Source: RGIG7213 sp045636245 (lineage in GTDB: Bacteria; Bacillota; Clostridia; Oscillospirales; CAG-272). Taken from it: 6,628 nucleotides of DNA. Positions 1 to 5,755 of the stretch are shown piece after piece; the stretch's first letter is position 1; each line of letters begins with the position of its first letter. The stretch covers positions 1 to 6,628 of the forward strand of contig JAZTXA010000188.1 in the NCBI GenBank assembly GCA_045636245.1, written 5' to 3'. The notes under the pieces were generated by a model, which was given only the letters and a program-made list of their open reading frames with translations, did not search any database and was not told where the DNA came from. The position numbers and the translations under genes are program-made.

Positions 1-1
1 A

Positions 2-79
2 GAAAACATAATGACAGAATATGAGGCGAATTTTTCAAAACAAGGTATACCGATAAAGCGCTGTTTGGCGAAGCTTTGA
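2..79 (+). CDS. C-terminal end of an unidentified upstream protein (partial)
   Basis: An open frame enters from the left window edge and ends at a TGA at 77-79. Its visible C-terminus includes ENIMTEYEANF and ends in IPIKRCLAKL. I do not recognise the family and assign no function. The reason to treat it as coding is its tight junction with the next gene: its stop codon lies 5 bases before the ATG at 85 and overlaps the alternative TTG start at 76 (TTGA). That is typical of translationally coupled genes in one operon. An internal ATG at 11 could in principle start a 22-codon peptide, but no SD is seen before it. Confidence is moderate because only 25 codons are visible. Confidence 0.4.
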   Translation, partial: ENIMTEYEANFSKQGIPIKRCLAKL

Positions 80-84
80 GCAGT

Positions 85-771
85 ATGGATAAAATAAATA
101 AAAAACAGCGGTTTATAGATTTTCTTTCCGAAAGATCGGATGTAGAGCTTAAGGGAATGACTGACAGCATGAAAACACTCATGTCATATTTTCGCTGTGC
201 CATGTTTGAGATAGAAACAAAGTTCCGTGTTCTCAATGAGCAGTTTTCAATAGAGCATGAAAGAAATCCCATAGAGAGCATAAAAACTCGCTTGAAGAGT
301 TTGGAAAGCATACGAGAAAAGACAGAACGCAAAGATATCCCCTTTACCGTACAGTCCATAGAGGAAAATTTAAGTGATATCGCAGGTGTGCGCGTCATAT
401 GCAGTTTTATCGATGACATATATATGCTTGCCGACTGTCTTATATCTCAGGATGATGTAAAGCTGATTTGTGCAAAGGACTATATCAAAGCTCCAAAGTC
501 TAACGGATACAGAAGCCTTCATCTCATTGTTGAAATACCGATATTTTTAAAAAACGAAAAAAAATTTGTAAAGGTTGAAGTACAGCTCCGCACGATCGCC
601 ATGGAAACATGGGCAAGGCTCGAACACAGAATGAGATACAAAAAGAATCTTTCAAAAGAGCTCCTGAAACAGACTGAGGATGAACTATTGGAATGTGCCG
701 AACTAAGCAACACCCTTGATTTAAAAATGCAGAAAATACGAAATAAAATCGAAGGCGATATATGTAAGTGA
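85..771 (+). CDS. Small alarmone synthetase, RelA/SpoT-type GTP pyrophosphokinase (YjbM/RelQ-like)
   Basis: This cytoplasmic enzyme should transfer pyrophosphate from ATP to GTP or GDP, making (p)ppGpp, the second messenger of the stringent response. The 228-residue protein has only the synthetase domain: no HD hydrolase domain and no TGS or ACT regulatory region. That matches small alarmone synthetases, usually about 200-230 residues. Visible motifs are DIAGVR (98-103, whose Asp is the family's metal ligand), KDYIKAPKSNGYRSLH (131-146, the substrate-binding loop), EVQLRT (165-170, with the catalytic Glu) and LEHRMRYKK (179-187). The charged helical N- and C-terminal parts fit the oligomer-forming helices of this family. 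The ATG at 85 is preferred; a TTG at 76 in the same frame would add three residues and overlap the upstream stop. Neither has a strong SD, so translation may be coupled to the upstream gene. No promoter is visible between the genes. The choice between RelQ/SasB and RelP/SasA is not settled. Confidence 0.94.
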   Translation: MDKINKKQRFIDFLSERSDVELKGMTDSMKTLMSYFRCAMFEIETKFRVLNEQFSIEHERNPIESIKTRLKSLESIREKTERKDIPFTVQSIEENLSDIAGVRVICSFIDDIYMLADCLISQDDVKLICAKDYIKAPKSNGYRSLHLIVEIPIFLKNEKKFVKVEVQLRTIAMETWARLEHRMRYKKNLSKELLKQTEDELLECAELSNTLDLKMQKIRNKIEGDICK

Positions 772-774
772 AAT

Positions 775-809
775 AAAACAAGGTCAATCATCACGAAAGA
801 CCTTGTTTT
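775..809. terminator. Bidirectional intrinsic terminator between convergent genes
   Basis: A perfect 11-bp inverted repeat, AAAACAAGGTC (775-785) and GACCTTGTTTT (799-809), encloses a 13-base loop. On the plus strand it is followed by a T-rich run (806-815), and on the minus strand by TTTTATTT. It sits 3 bases after the alarmone synthetase stop and 8 bases from the rhamnosidase stop, so it can end transcription from both sides. Confidence 0.92.
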
Positions 810-817
810 TGTTTTAT

Positions 818-3484
818 TTAGATTTTATATTCGAAAACGTACTTGCCAGACGGAACAACGAATCCCTTGGTGCGTTTAGCGCACTTACCCTCTGTTACAA
901 GTGTGGTCTTTGCAGGATCAAGTGCAACGTATGCCTTTGTATTCACGGGAACTGTTATAGTAAGTTCAAATCCGTCAGCTGTCTTTTTCCAAGAGGATGT
1001 TATCATACCGCTGATGCTGTCGTATTTTACGTTTACAAAATCAAGCTTATCTGTAAAATACGGTCTTACAAAGAACTCCTTAAAGCCGGGCTTTGCGGGT
1101 CTGATACCGCCCATATAAGAGTACATCCATTCCACAACAGAACCGAGTGAGTAGTGGTTGAACGAGTTCATGCCGACGTCACCGAAGCCGTTTTCTATTG
1201 TATAAGAGTTCCATCTTTCCCAGATAGTTGTAGCACCGTTCTTGATGGAATATCCCCATGACGGGTATGTGTCGTTAAGCAAAAGTCTGTATGCGATATC
1301 GCTGTAGCCACAATCGCAAAGTACGGGAAGCAGATAAGAAACACCGACAAATCCTGTCGAAAGGTGGTAATTCTTTCTTTCAATGGTGCGCACGAGATGC
1401 TTTGCCGCACGCGCCCTCTGCTCCTTGGGAAGAAGCTTCATCTTAAGTGCAAGAACGTAACAGCACTGTGTATCACCCTTGATAATGCCGTTTTCATCCA
1501 TATACGCGTTGCGCCAAGCTTCGCTTATCTTTTCGAACATACTTGCATAATATACTCTCTCATAATCCTTTCCGAGAATATCGGAAATTTTATACATAAG
1601 ATAAGCATCGTAAGCAAAATATGCTGTAGAAAGCACATCCTTGGGTGTATCGTCATCGATGGAAAGCCAGTCGCCGTAACCGAAATCGGGACGGAGAAGA
1701 CCGTCTGTTGTGCCAAGCAGGCACTTAAAATAGCTTTCCATAGCGTCATAATATTTCCAAAGAATATTTTCATCGCCGTACATTGTATAAACCGTATACG
1801 GCATTATGAACATAACATCACCCCAGGCGGCATTAGCATTACCCACAAGATCGTTACCGACACCGCGACCCCACTTAACATGAGGCACAACGTCCGTTAT
1901 TGCGCCGTTGGGCTTCTGAGATTCAATAAGATCTTCACCGTATTTATCGTAAAATCCGTAACAGTCCATATTGTAGCATGCTGTACGGCAGAATACCTGT
2001 GCATCACCCGTCCAGCCCATACGCTCATCACGCTGAGGACAGTCTGTAGGAACACCCACAAAGTTACCCTTCTGTCCCCAAAGAGCGTTGCTGAACAGCT
2101 TATTTACCATCGCATTTGACGTTTCGATATATCCTGTACGCTCACAAGCGGAATAAAGCACACAGCCCTTTATATCTTCGATTACAGGAACATAGTCAAG
2201 TCCGGATATTTCAATATATCTGAATCCATGGAATGTGAAATGAGGATGGAACACCTCACCGTTTTCGTCACCGCTTAAAATATACGTATCTGTCTGAAGC
2301 GCAGAGCGCAGATTTTCCGTGTAGAGTGTACCGTCAACATTCAGCATTTCACCGAATCTGAAAACTACCTTCTGACCGGCACTTCCCTTTATCTTTATTT
2401 CGGGAACACCGACCATATTCTGTCCCATATCAACGATGCAGAAACCGTTTTTATCGGTAGTAACATTTATGGGAGTCACATATTCCATGACTTTGACCTG
2501 AGGACCAATGGAAGCTTTCAGCTTTGCGCCTGATGTTCTGGGGGGATATACGCCGATAGGCTCCATCCAATCGGAATCGTCAAAGCCCGGAGCGCACCAG
2601 CCCTTCATCTCAAGCCTTGCATCGTAATATTCTCCCGTCTGGTTATCGGTATAAACGATAGCACCTGTATTGCCTCTCCAATTGCCGTCTGTTATGATGA
2701 TGTCCTCTGTACCGTCATCGTATGTTATTGTAAGATTGAACATAAAGCCAAGAGGCGCATCACCGTATTGATTTCTTCCGACGATCGCGATATTACCGCT
2801 GAACCATCCGTCACCGATAACAGCACCGATAACATTTTCGCCCTGCTTTATTTTGTTTGTAAGATCATAATACTGATACTGTAAGCTCTGTGTATAATCC
2901 GTCCATTCAGGCGCAAGCACGTAGTTTTCATCCTTTTCGCCGTTCACATAAAGCTCATACACACCGTATGACGTTGCATATGCCTTTGCGGAAACCACAT
3001 TTTTTGTTACTTCAAAGCTGCGGCGGAGGTACGGGGCGGGCAGACCGATCTTGTCAGCCTCTTCGCACTCAAATTTCGGTGTTTTATCAACAGGTATACC
3101 GATAAATCCGCACTTCCATTCCGAAGGAAGCAAAAGACCCGTTGTAAACATACCGACCTTACTTGCAAGCTTTGTCTTACTGCAAAGCGCAAACAGTCTG
3201 AAATAATACGTTGTTTTTGACTTAAGCTCTTCACCGTCGTAAAGAATATCGTGGATATTGTCACCGTAAACGAGTCCCGAATCCCACACATCGCCTTCCT
3301 TTGCCTGTACTTTTTCAAGGCTTGATGAAACAATAAGCTTCCAGCATCTTACTTTTGCATTATGCTCATCCCCCTCAATTGCGAAGGAAAATACGGGTGT
3401 TTCGGTATCAATGCAAACAGGCGACTTCTTATATGAAACCTCGTCGCAGAGCATATGCTCACACATTATTTTGCTTATTCTCAT
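818..3484 (-). CDS. Family GH78 alpha-L-rhamnosidase, cytoplasmic
   Basis: Predicted inverting glycoside hydrolase that releases terminal alpha-L-rhamnose from plant glycosides, pectin fragments or bacterial rhamnosyl glycans. Order of domains in the 888-residue product: N-terminal fibronectin-like sandwich (about 5-115, with WDSG near 67 and FTTGLL near 113), Bac_rhamnosid_N sandwich (about 150-325, including YGVYELYVNG and GDGWFSG), central rhamnosidase sandwich (about 338-440), (alpha/alpha)6 catalytic barrel (about 445-790) and C-terminal sandwich from GIRPAKPGF (about 793). The family signature DCPQRDERMGWTGDAQ (481-496) contains the acid Glu487 and Asp494, and TTIWERW contains Glu756, the expected general base; NHYSLGSV follows. 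All catalytic positions are intact. No signal peptide is visible, so substrates are probably imported oligosaccharides or glycosides. An in-frame ATG lies at 3490, but GGAGA at 3491-3495 is correctly spaced only for the ATG at 3484. The longer reading frame to 3568 runs into upp and is rejected. It lies 25 bases after upp with no terminator between. Confidence 0.93.
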   Translation of the reverse strand: MRISKIMCEHMLCDEVSYKKSPVCIDTETPVFSFAIEGDEHNAKVRCWKLIVSSSLEKVQAKEGDVWDSGLVYGDNIHDILYDGEELKSKTTYYFRLFALCSKTKLASKVGMFTTGLLLPSEWKCGFIGIPVDKTPKFECEEADKIGLPAPYLRRSFEVTKNVVSAKAYATSYGVYELYVNGEKDENYVLAPEWTDYTQSLQYQYYDLTNKIKQGENVIGAVIGDGWFSGNIAIVGRNQYGDAPLGFMFNLTITYDDGTEDIIITDGNWRGNTGAIVYTDNQTGEYYDARLEMKGWCAPGFDDSDWMEPIGVYPPRTSGAKLKASIGPQVKVMEYVTPINVTTDKNGFCIVDMGQNMVGVPEIKIKGSAGQKVVFRFGEMLNVDGTLYTENLRSALQTDTYILSGDENGEVFHPHFTFHGFRYIEISGLDYVPVIEDIKGCVLYSACERTGYIETSNAMVNKLFSNALWGQKGNFVGVPTDCPQRDERMGWTGDAQVFCRTACYNMDCYGFYDKYGEDLIESQKPNGAITDVVPHVKWGRGVGNDLVGNANAAWGDVMFIMPYTVYTMYGDENILWKYYDAMESYFKCLLGTTDGLLRPDFGYGDWLSIDDDTPKDVLSTAYFAYDAYLMYKISDILGKDYERVYYASMFEKISEAWRNAYMDENGIIKGDTQCCYVLALKMKLLPKEQRARAAKHLVRTIERKNYHLSTGFVGVSYLLPVLCDCGYSDIAYRLLLNDTYPSWGYSIKNGATTIWERWNSYTIENGFGDVGMNSFNHYSLGSVVEWMYSYMGGIRPAKPGFKEFFVRPYFTDKLDFVNVKYDSISGMITSSWKKTADGFELTITVPVNTKAYVALDPAKTTLVTEGKCAKRTKGFVVPSGKYVFEYKI

Positions 3485-3490
3485 ATTCAT

Positions 3491-3495
3491 TCTCC
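3491..3495 (-). promoter_or_regulatory. SD site that decides the rhamnosidase start
   Basis: On the minus strand GGAGA is followed by two in-frame ATG codons. The first (3490) begins directly after the SD, which is too close. The second (3484) is 6 bases away, a normal spacing. The start at 3484 is therefore preferred over 3490 and over upstream ATGs inside upp. Confidence 0.75.
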
Positions 3496-3509
3496 AATTA
3501 TTAATAACC

Positions 3510-4139
3510 TTATTTTGTTCCGAAAATCCTGTCGCCCGCATCGCCGAGACCGGGAACGATATATGCATTTTCGTTCAATTTTTCATCAACATTTCCGATA
3601 TAAATATCGATATCGGGGTGTGCCTCCGAAAGTGTTTTAATGCCTTCGGGTGCGGCGATCATACAAAGGAATTTTATTGATGTACATCCCTTTTCCTTTA
3701 CAAGGCTTACCGCCTCAACAGCAGAACCGCCTGTTGCAAGCATCGGGTCAAGTATAAAAGCTGTTCTTTCCTCGATATTTTCGGGAAGCTTGCAGTAATA
3801 TCCGTGAGGCTTGCGTGTCTCTTCATCTCTGTAAAGACCTATGTGACCCACCTTTGCACCGGGAACAAGACTCAAAATTCCGTCAACCATACCAAGACCT
3901 GCACGCAGTATCGGTACAACTGCAATCTTCTTCCCCTCTATGACAGGAGCCATTGTTTCGCAAATGGGAGTCTTAACAGGTTCAAGAACCAACGGAAGCT
4001 CTCTGAACGCTTCATATCCCATAAGCATTGCGATTTCCTTGGTTATGTTTCTGAAATCCTTTGTGCCTGTGTTTTCATTACGAAGTATTGTTATTTTGTG
4101 TTTGATAAGCGGATGGTTACATTCAAAAATTTTTCCCAT
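3510..4139 (-). CDS. upp: Uracil phosphoribosyltransferase
   Basis: Converts uracil plus PRPP to UMP and pyrophosphate in the cytoplasm, the central step of uracil salvage. The 209-residue length is exactly usual for bacterial Upp. Visible features are HPLIKHK near the N-terminus (9-15), RAGLGMVDG (79-87), GLYRDEET (101-108), the PRPP-binding loop DPMLATGGSA (131-140) and the uracil-binding C-terminus GLGDAGDRIFGTK (197-209). The start ATG at 4139 has a strong SD (AAAGGTGA, 4147-4154) with 7-base spacing. A consensus promoter lies just upstream (4178-4206), giving a leader of only about 30 bases, too short for a PyrR-type attenuator. It is the first gene of a unit that continues into the rhamnosidase, an unusual partner; upp is more often next to uraA, pyrR or atp genes. 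Confidence 0.98.
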   Translation of the reverse strand: MGKIFECNHPLIKHKITILRNENTGTKDFRNITKEIAMLMGYEAFRELPLVLEPVKTPICETMAPVIEGKKIAVVPILRAGLGMVDGILSLVPGAKVGHIGLYRDEETRKPHGYYCKLPENIEERTAFILDPMLATGGSAVEAVSLVKEKGCTSIKFLCMIAAPEGIKTLSEAHPDIDIYIGNVDEKLNENAYIVPGLGDAGDRIFGTK

Positions 4140-4177
4140 AAAGCATCACCTTTTCCATGATTATAAATTTTCACTTT

Positions 4178-4206
4178 ATTATAACACATTTATTCCTCAA
4201 TTTCAA
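4178..4206 (-). promoter_or_regulatory. Sigma-A promoter of upp-rhamnosidase unit
   Basis: On the minus strand, TTGAAA (4201-4206) and TATAAT (4178-4183) are separated by 17 bases (4184-4200). This is near consensus and places the transcription start around 4171, about 30 bases before the upp ATG. Confidence 0.85.
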
Positions 4207-4235
4207 CAGTAATGAAGAAAAAAATGCTTTTTATG

Positions 4236-4264
4236 GCATAAGCTTACCATATCGGGAAATAATT
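4236..4264 (+). promoter_or_regulatory. Possible forespore (sigma-F/sigma-G type) promoter of the DUF421 unit
   Basis: GCATA (4236-4240) matches the -35 pattern GYATA of Bacillus sigma-F/sigma-G promoters. After 14 bases, GGAAATAATT (4255-4264) matches 9 of 10 positions of the sigma-F -10 pattern GGNNANAHTR. No convincing sigma-A pair is seen in 4207-4270. The predicted transcription start (about 4271) would fall on the SD itself, which gives a very short leader and weakens the call. This is inference from motif resemblance only. Confidence 0.3.
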
Positions 4265-4270
4265 GAAGCA

Positions 4271-4276
4271 AAGGAG
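4271..4276 (+). promoter_or_regulatory. SD site that decides the DUF421 gene start
   Basis: AAGGAG lies 7 bases before the ATG at 4284. A longer frame opening with TTG at 4263 would run through this SD, so the ATG at 4284 is preferred. Confidence 0.85.
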
Positions 4277-4283
4277 TGAAAAC

Positions 4284-4961
4284 ATGACGGTAATATTCGC
4301 GCGTTCATTTATCACATATGTGGTACTTTTGCTTGTGTTTCGGCTTATGGGAAAAAGACAAATAGGCGAATTACAGCCGTCTGAGCTTGTAACCACCCTG
4401 CTTTTATCAGAGGTGGCATCGCAGCCCGTCACAGACGGGAGTATTCCTCTTGTTTACGGACTTGTTCCTATAGCAGCAATACTTTCCTTTGAGGTCATCC
4501 TCTCCTTTGCAATTACGAAAAACAAAAAAATCAAAAAAATTATGACAGGCGACATCAGTGTGCTTATTGACAAAGGACAGCTTAACATGGAGGAAATGAA
4601 AAAAAACAGATTGTCGCTTGAGGAGCTTGCCTCAGAGCTTCGTCAGAAGAACATCCCCGATATTTCCCGTGTTCAATACGCCATCATGGAAAAAAACGGA
4701 AAGATATCCGTAATTGAAAAATCAAAGTACCAGCCCTGTACACTTGAGGATATGAATTTACAAAGCGAAGAAAAAGGAATTGCACATGCGCTTATTGTGG
4801 ACGGCGAGGTATGCTACGAAAACTTACAGTCATCCGGCAAAAAAGAAGGGTTCATTTTTAAAGAACTTGAAAAAAGAAATATTCCGTCTGCTGAAAATAT
4901 ACTGCTTTTCACCTGCGACGATGCAGGTAATATAAATATTATAAAAAAGGAAAAAGAATGA
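4284..4961 (+). CDS. DUF421 family membrane protein (YetF-like)
   Basis: This 225-residue membrane protein belongs to the YetF/YcaP group. Up to three hydrophobic segments lie at about 5-20, 35-50 and 56-77. The hallmark MGKRQIGELQPSELV (22-36) sits between the first two and is followed by a LLLSEVAS helix. The soluble part carries the second typical region, from GDISVLIDKG (89-98) through KNRLSLEELASELRQ (107-121) to VQYAIMEKNGKISVI (130-144). The molecular function is not established. In Bacillus, DUF421 proteins (for example the '2Duf' type) have been linked to spore membrane properties and heat resistance, but many homologues have no known role. The next gene starts within the stop codon (ATGA at 4958-4961), so the two are translationally coupled. 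The upstream region suggests possible sporulation control. Length and motifs are complete. Confidence 0.92.
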   Translation: MTVIFARSFITYVVLLLVFRLMGKRQIGELQPSELVTTLLLSEVASQPVTDGSIPLVYGLVPIAAILSFEVILSFAITKNKKIKKIMTGDISVLIDKGQLNMEEMKKNRLSLEELASELRQKNIPDISRVQYAIMEKNGKISVIEKSKYQPCTLEDMNLQSEEKGIAHALIVDGEVCYENLQSSGKKEGFIFKELEKRNIPSAENILLFTCDDAGNINIIKKEKE

Positions 4962-5332
4962 GATCTGTAATAATATCTGCACTATTGCTTATCATAGTAA
5001 CGGCAGGGGTTACACTGAATTCCGTTTATACACACAAAACGATAGACACACTCACACTATGTGCGGAAAAATTAAGCGCAAGTGCCGGCACGTCGGATAC
5101 ACAAAAAAACGCCTTTGAGCATCTCAACAACGAATGGAAAAGAAAAAAGAATGTATTTGTATATTTATATGATTACCGCGAGATAGAAAACATTGAAACA
5201 TCCATAGTGCGCATGAAAAGTGCGATATATTCAGAAAGCATGGCAGAATTCGCCATATATCAAGGAGAACTTCTGTATTCCCTTTTAAGACTTAAAGAGT
5301 TGTCTTTTTTTTCATTTAATAACATTCTATGA
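4958..5332 (+). CDS. DUF4363-type small membrane-anchored protein
   Basis: A 124-residue protein with one N-terminal hydrophobic segment (about 4-21) and no lipobox, followed by an extracytoplasmic, mostly helical domain. The general pattern (aromatic and charged residues around NEWKRKKNVFVYLYDYREIENIE at about 58-80, with C-terminal amphipathic helices ending in FSFNNIL) resembles DUF4363, a family of unknown function commonly found directly behind DUF421 genes in Clostridia. The ATG overlaps the DUF421 stop (ATGA) and has its own SD (AAGG at 4947-4950, 7 bases away). Tight coupling suggests the products work together, perhaps with this protein covering the outer or intermembrane face of the DUF421 protein. 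Assignment rests on size, topology and neighbour rather than on a sharp motif. Confidence 0.78.
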   Translation: MRSVIISALLLIIVTAGVTLNSVYTHKTIDTLTLCAEKLSASAGTSDTQKNAFEHLNNEWKRKKNVFVYLYDYREIENIETSIVRMKSAIYSESMAEFAIYQGELLYSLLRLKELSFFSFNNIL

Positions 5333-5371
5333 ACAGTATTTATATTTTTGTTAAATTGTGGTATTTTAATA

Positions 5372-5400
5372 TTGACATATGAAAATCAAAGTGTTATAAT
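5372..5400 (+). promoter_or_regulatory. Consensus sigma-A promoter of the repeat lipoprotein gene
   Basis: TTGACA (5372-5377) and TATAAT (5395-5400) both match consensus fully and are 17 bases apart. A TG at 5392-5393 gives an extended -10 element. The upstream stretch 5336-5371 is strongly AT-rich with A/T runs and could act as an UP element. It is the strongest promoter in the window; the predicted transcription start is near 5407, leaving a leader of about 53 bases. Confidence 0.93.
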
Positions 5401-5403
5401 GCT

Positions 5404-5415
5404 CGCATCGATGTG
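5404..5415 (+). promoter_or_regulatory. Palindrome at the predicted transcription start (possible operator)
   Basis: CATCGATG (5406-5413) is a perfect 8-bp palindrome, extending to a 12-bp near-palindrome CGCATCGATGTG with one mismatched pair. It covers the predicted +1 of the lipoprotein gene, where a repressor could act. It may also be chance; the regulator is unknown. Confidence 0.25.
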
Positions 5416-5459
5416 AAAAATAAGCGCATTGAATATTCTAATATAGGAGGTTTTATCTG

Positions 5460-5711
5460 ATGAAGAAGTTTATCGTTCTCGCACTCGCTGCTACACTTGC
5501 ACTTTCTTTCGCTTCTTGCGGCGGTGATGCAAAGGAAACATCCGCTGATACAGCAAAGGAAACAGTTGCTGAAACAGTTGCTGATACAGCTGCTGAAACA
5601 GTTGCTGACACAGCTGCTGAAACAGTTGTTGATACAGTTGCTGAAACAGAAGCTCCTGCTGAAGACACAGCTGCTGAAACAGTTGCTGAAACAGAAGCTG
5701 CTGCTGAATAA
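5460..5711 (+). CDS. Small acidic repeat lipoprotein of unknown function
   Basis: An 83-residue predicted lipoprotein. Residues 1-19 form a signal peptide (KK at the N-terminus, then a hydrophobic core) ending in FASC; Cys20 is the expected lipidated residue, with Phe in place of the usual Leu at -3. Everything after CGGD is low complexity: tetrads of the type (E/D)-T-(V/A)-A. Eight run in a row at residues 34-65, broken by PAE and resuming at 69-80. Net charge of the mature part is strongly negative and it contains no aromatic residue or likely fold. Such acidic T/A/E-rich stretches are common as linkers after the lipid anchor in clostridial solute-binding lipoproteins, but here no domain follows: a stop and a terminator come at once. 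AGGAGG (5445-5450) lies 9 bases before the ATG. Codons are highly uniform (GCT, GTT, ACA, GAA), unlike neighbouring genes, which fits high expression. Function unknown. Confidence 0.85.
   Translation: MKKFIVLALAATLALSFASCGGDAKETSADTAKETVAETVADTAAETVADTAAETVVDTVAETEAPAEDTAAETVAETEAAAE
5559..5699 (+). repeat. 12-bp coding tandem repeat in the lipoprotein gene
   Basis: Units of the form GAAACAGTTGCT or GATACAGCTGCT follow each other eight times at 5559-5654, are interrupted by 9 bases, and resume with three units at 5664-5699. Unit variants alternate in part as a 24-bp higher-order repeat. Each unit encodes a tetrapeptide such as ETVA or DTAA, so gain or loss of a unit keeps the frame. Because the period is a multiple of three and the units lack stops, other frames stay open here too; those are not genes. 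Confidence 0.9.
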
Positions 5712-5728
5712 TTTATTCAGGTACTTAG

Positions 5729-5755
5729 AAAAAACTGCCTACGGGCAGTTTTTTT
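5729..5755 (+). terminator. Strong intrinsic terminator after the lipoprotein gene
   Basis: AAAAAACTGCC (5729-5739) and GGCAGTTTTTT (5744-5754) pair around the loop TACG, giving the very stable C(UACG)G tetraloop. Seven T follow the GC part of the stem. It begins 17 bases after the lipoprotein stop. The symmetric A and T runs could also stop transcription arriving on the other strand. Confidence 0.95.

Noticed and set aside
25..84. Open stretch upstream of the alarmone synthetase in its own frame
   Set aside because: It has no ATG, GTG or TTG before 76 after the in-frame TGA at 22-24, so it cannot extend the protein; the other frame ends with normal operon-like spacing.
1364..2119. 251-codon open frame on the plus strand
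   Set aside because: It is antisense to the intact GH78 catalytic barrel, has no SD or promoter and shows no family motif; it is a shadow of the real gene.
3485..3568. N-terminal extension of the rhamnosidase to the ATG at 3568
   Set aside because: It would overlap the end of upp and read through the SD at 3491-3495; the extra residues do not fit the family.
4140..4177. Attenuator or PyrR-binding leader before upp
   Set aside because: The leader is only about 30 bases and has no hairpin or T run of the needed kind.
5287..5312. Hairpin AAGAC/GTCTT with a T run at the end of the DUF4363 gene
   Set aside because: The stem has only 5 bp with a 10-base loop and lies inside the coding sequence; too weak to call a terminator.
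5559..5699. Repeat array as a possible CRISPR
   Set aside because: Units are 12 bp, contiguous without spacers and in frame with a protein; no cas genes are nearby.
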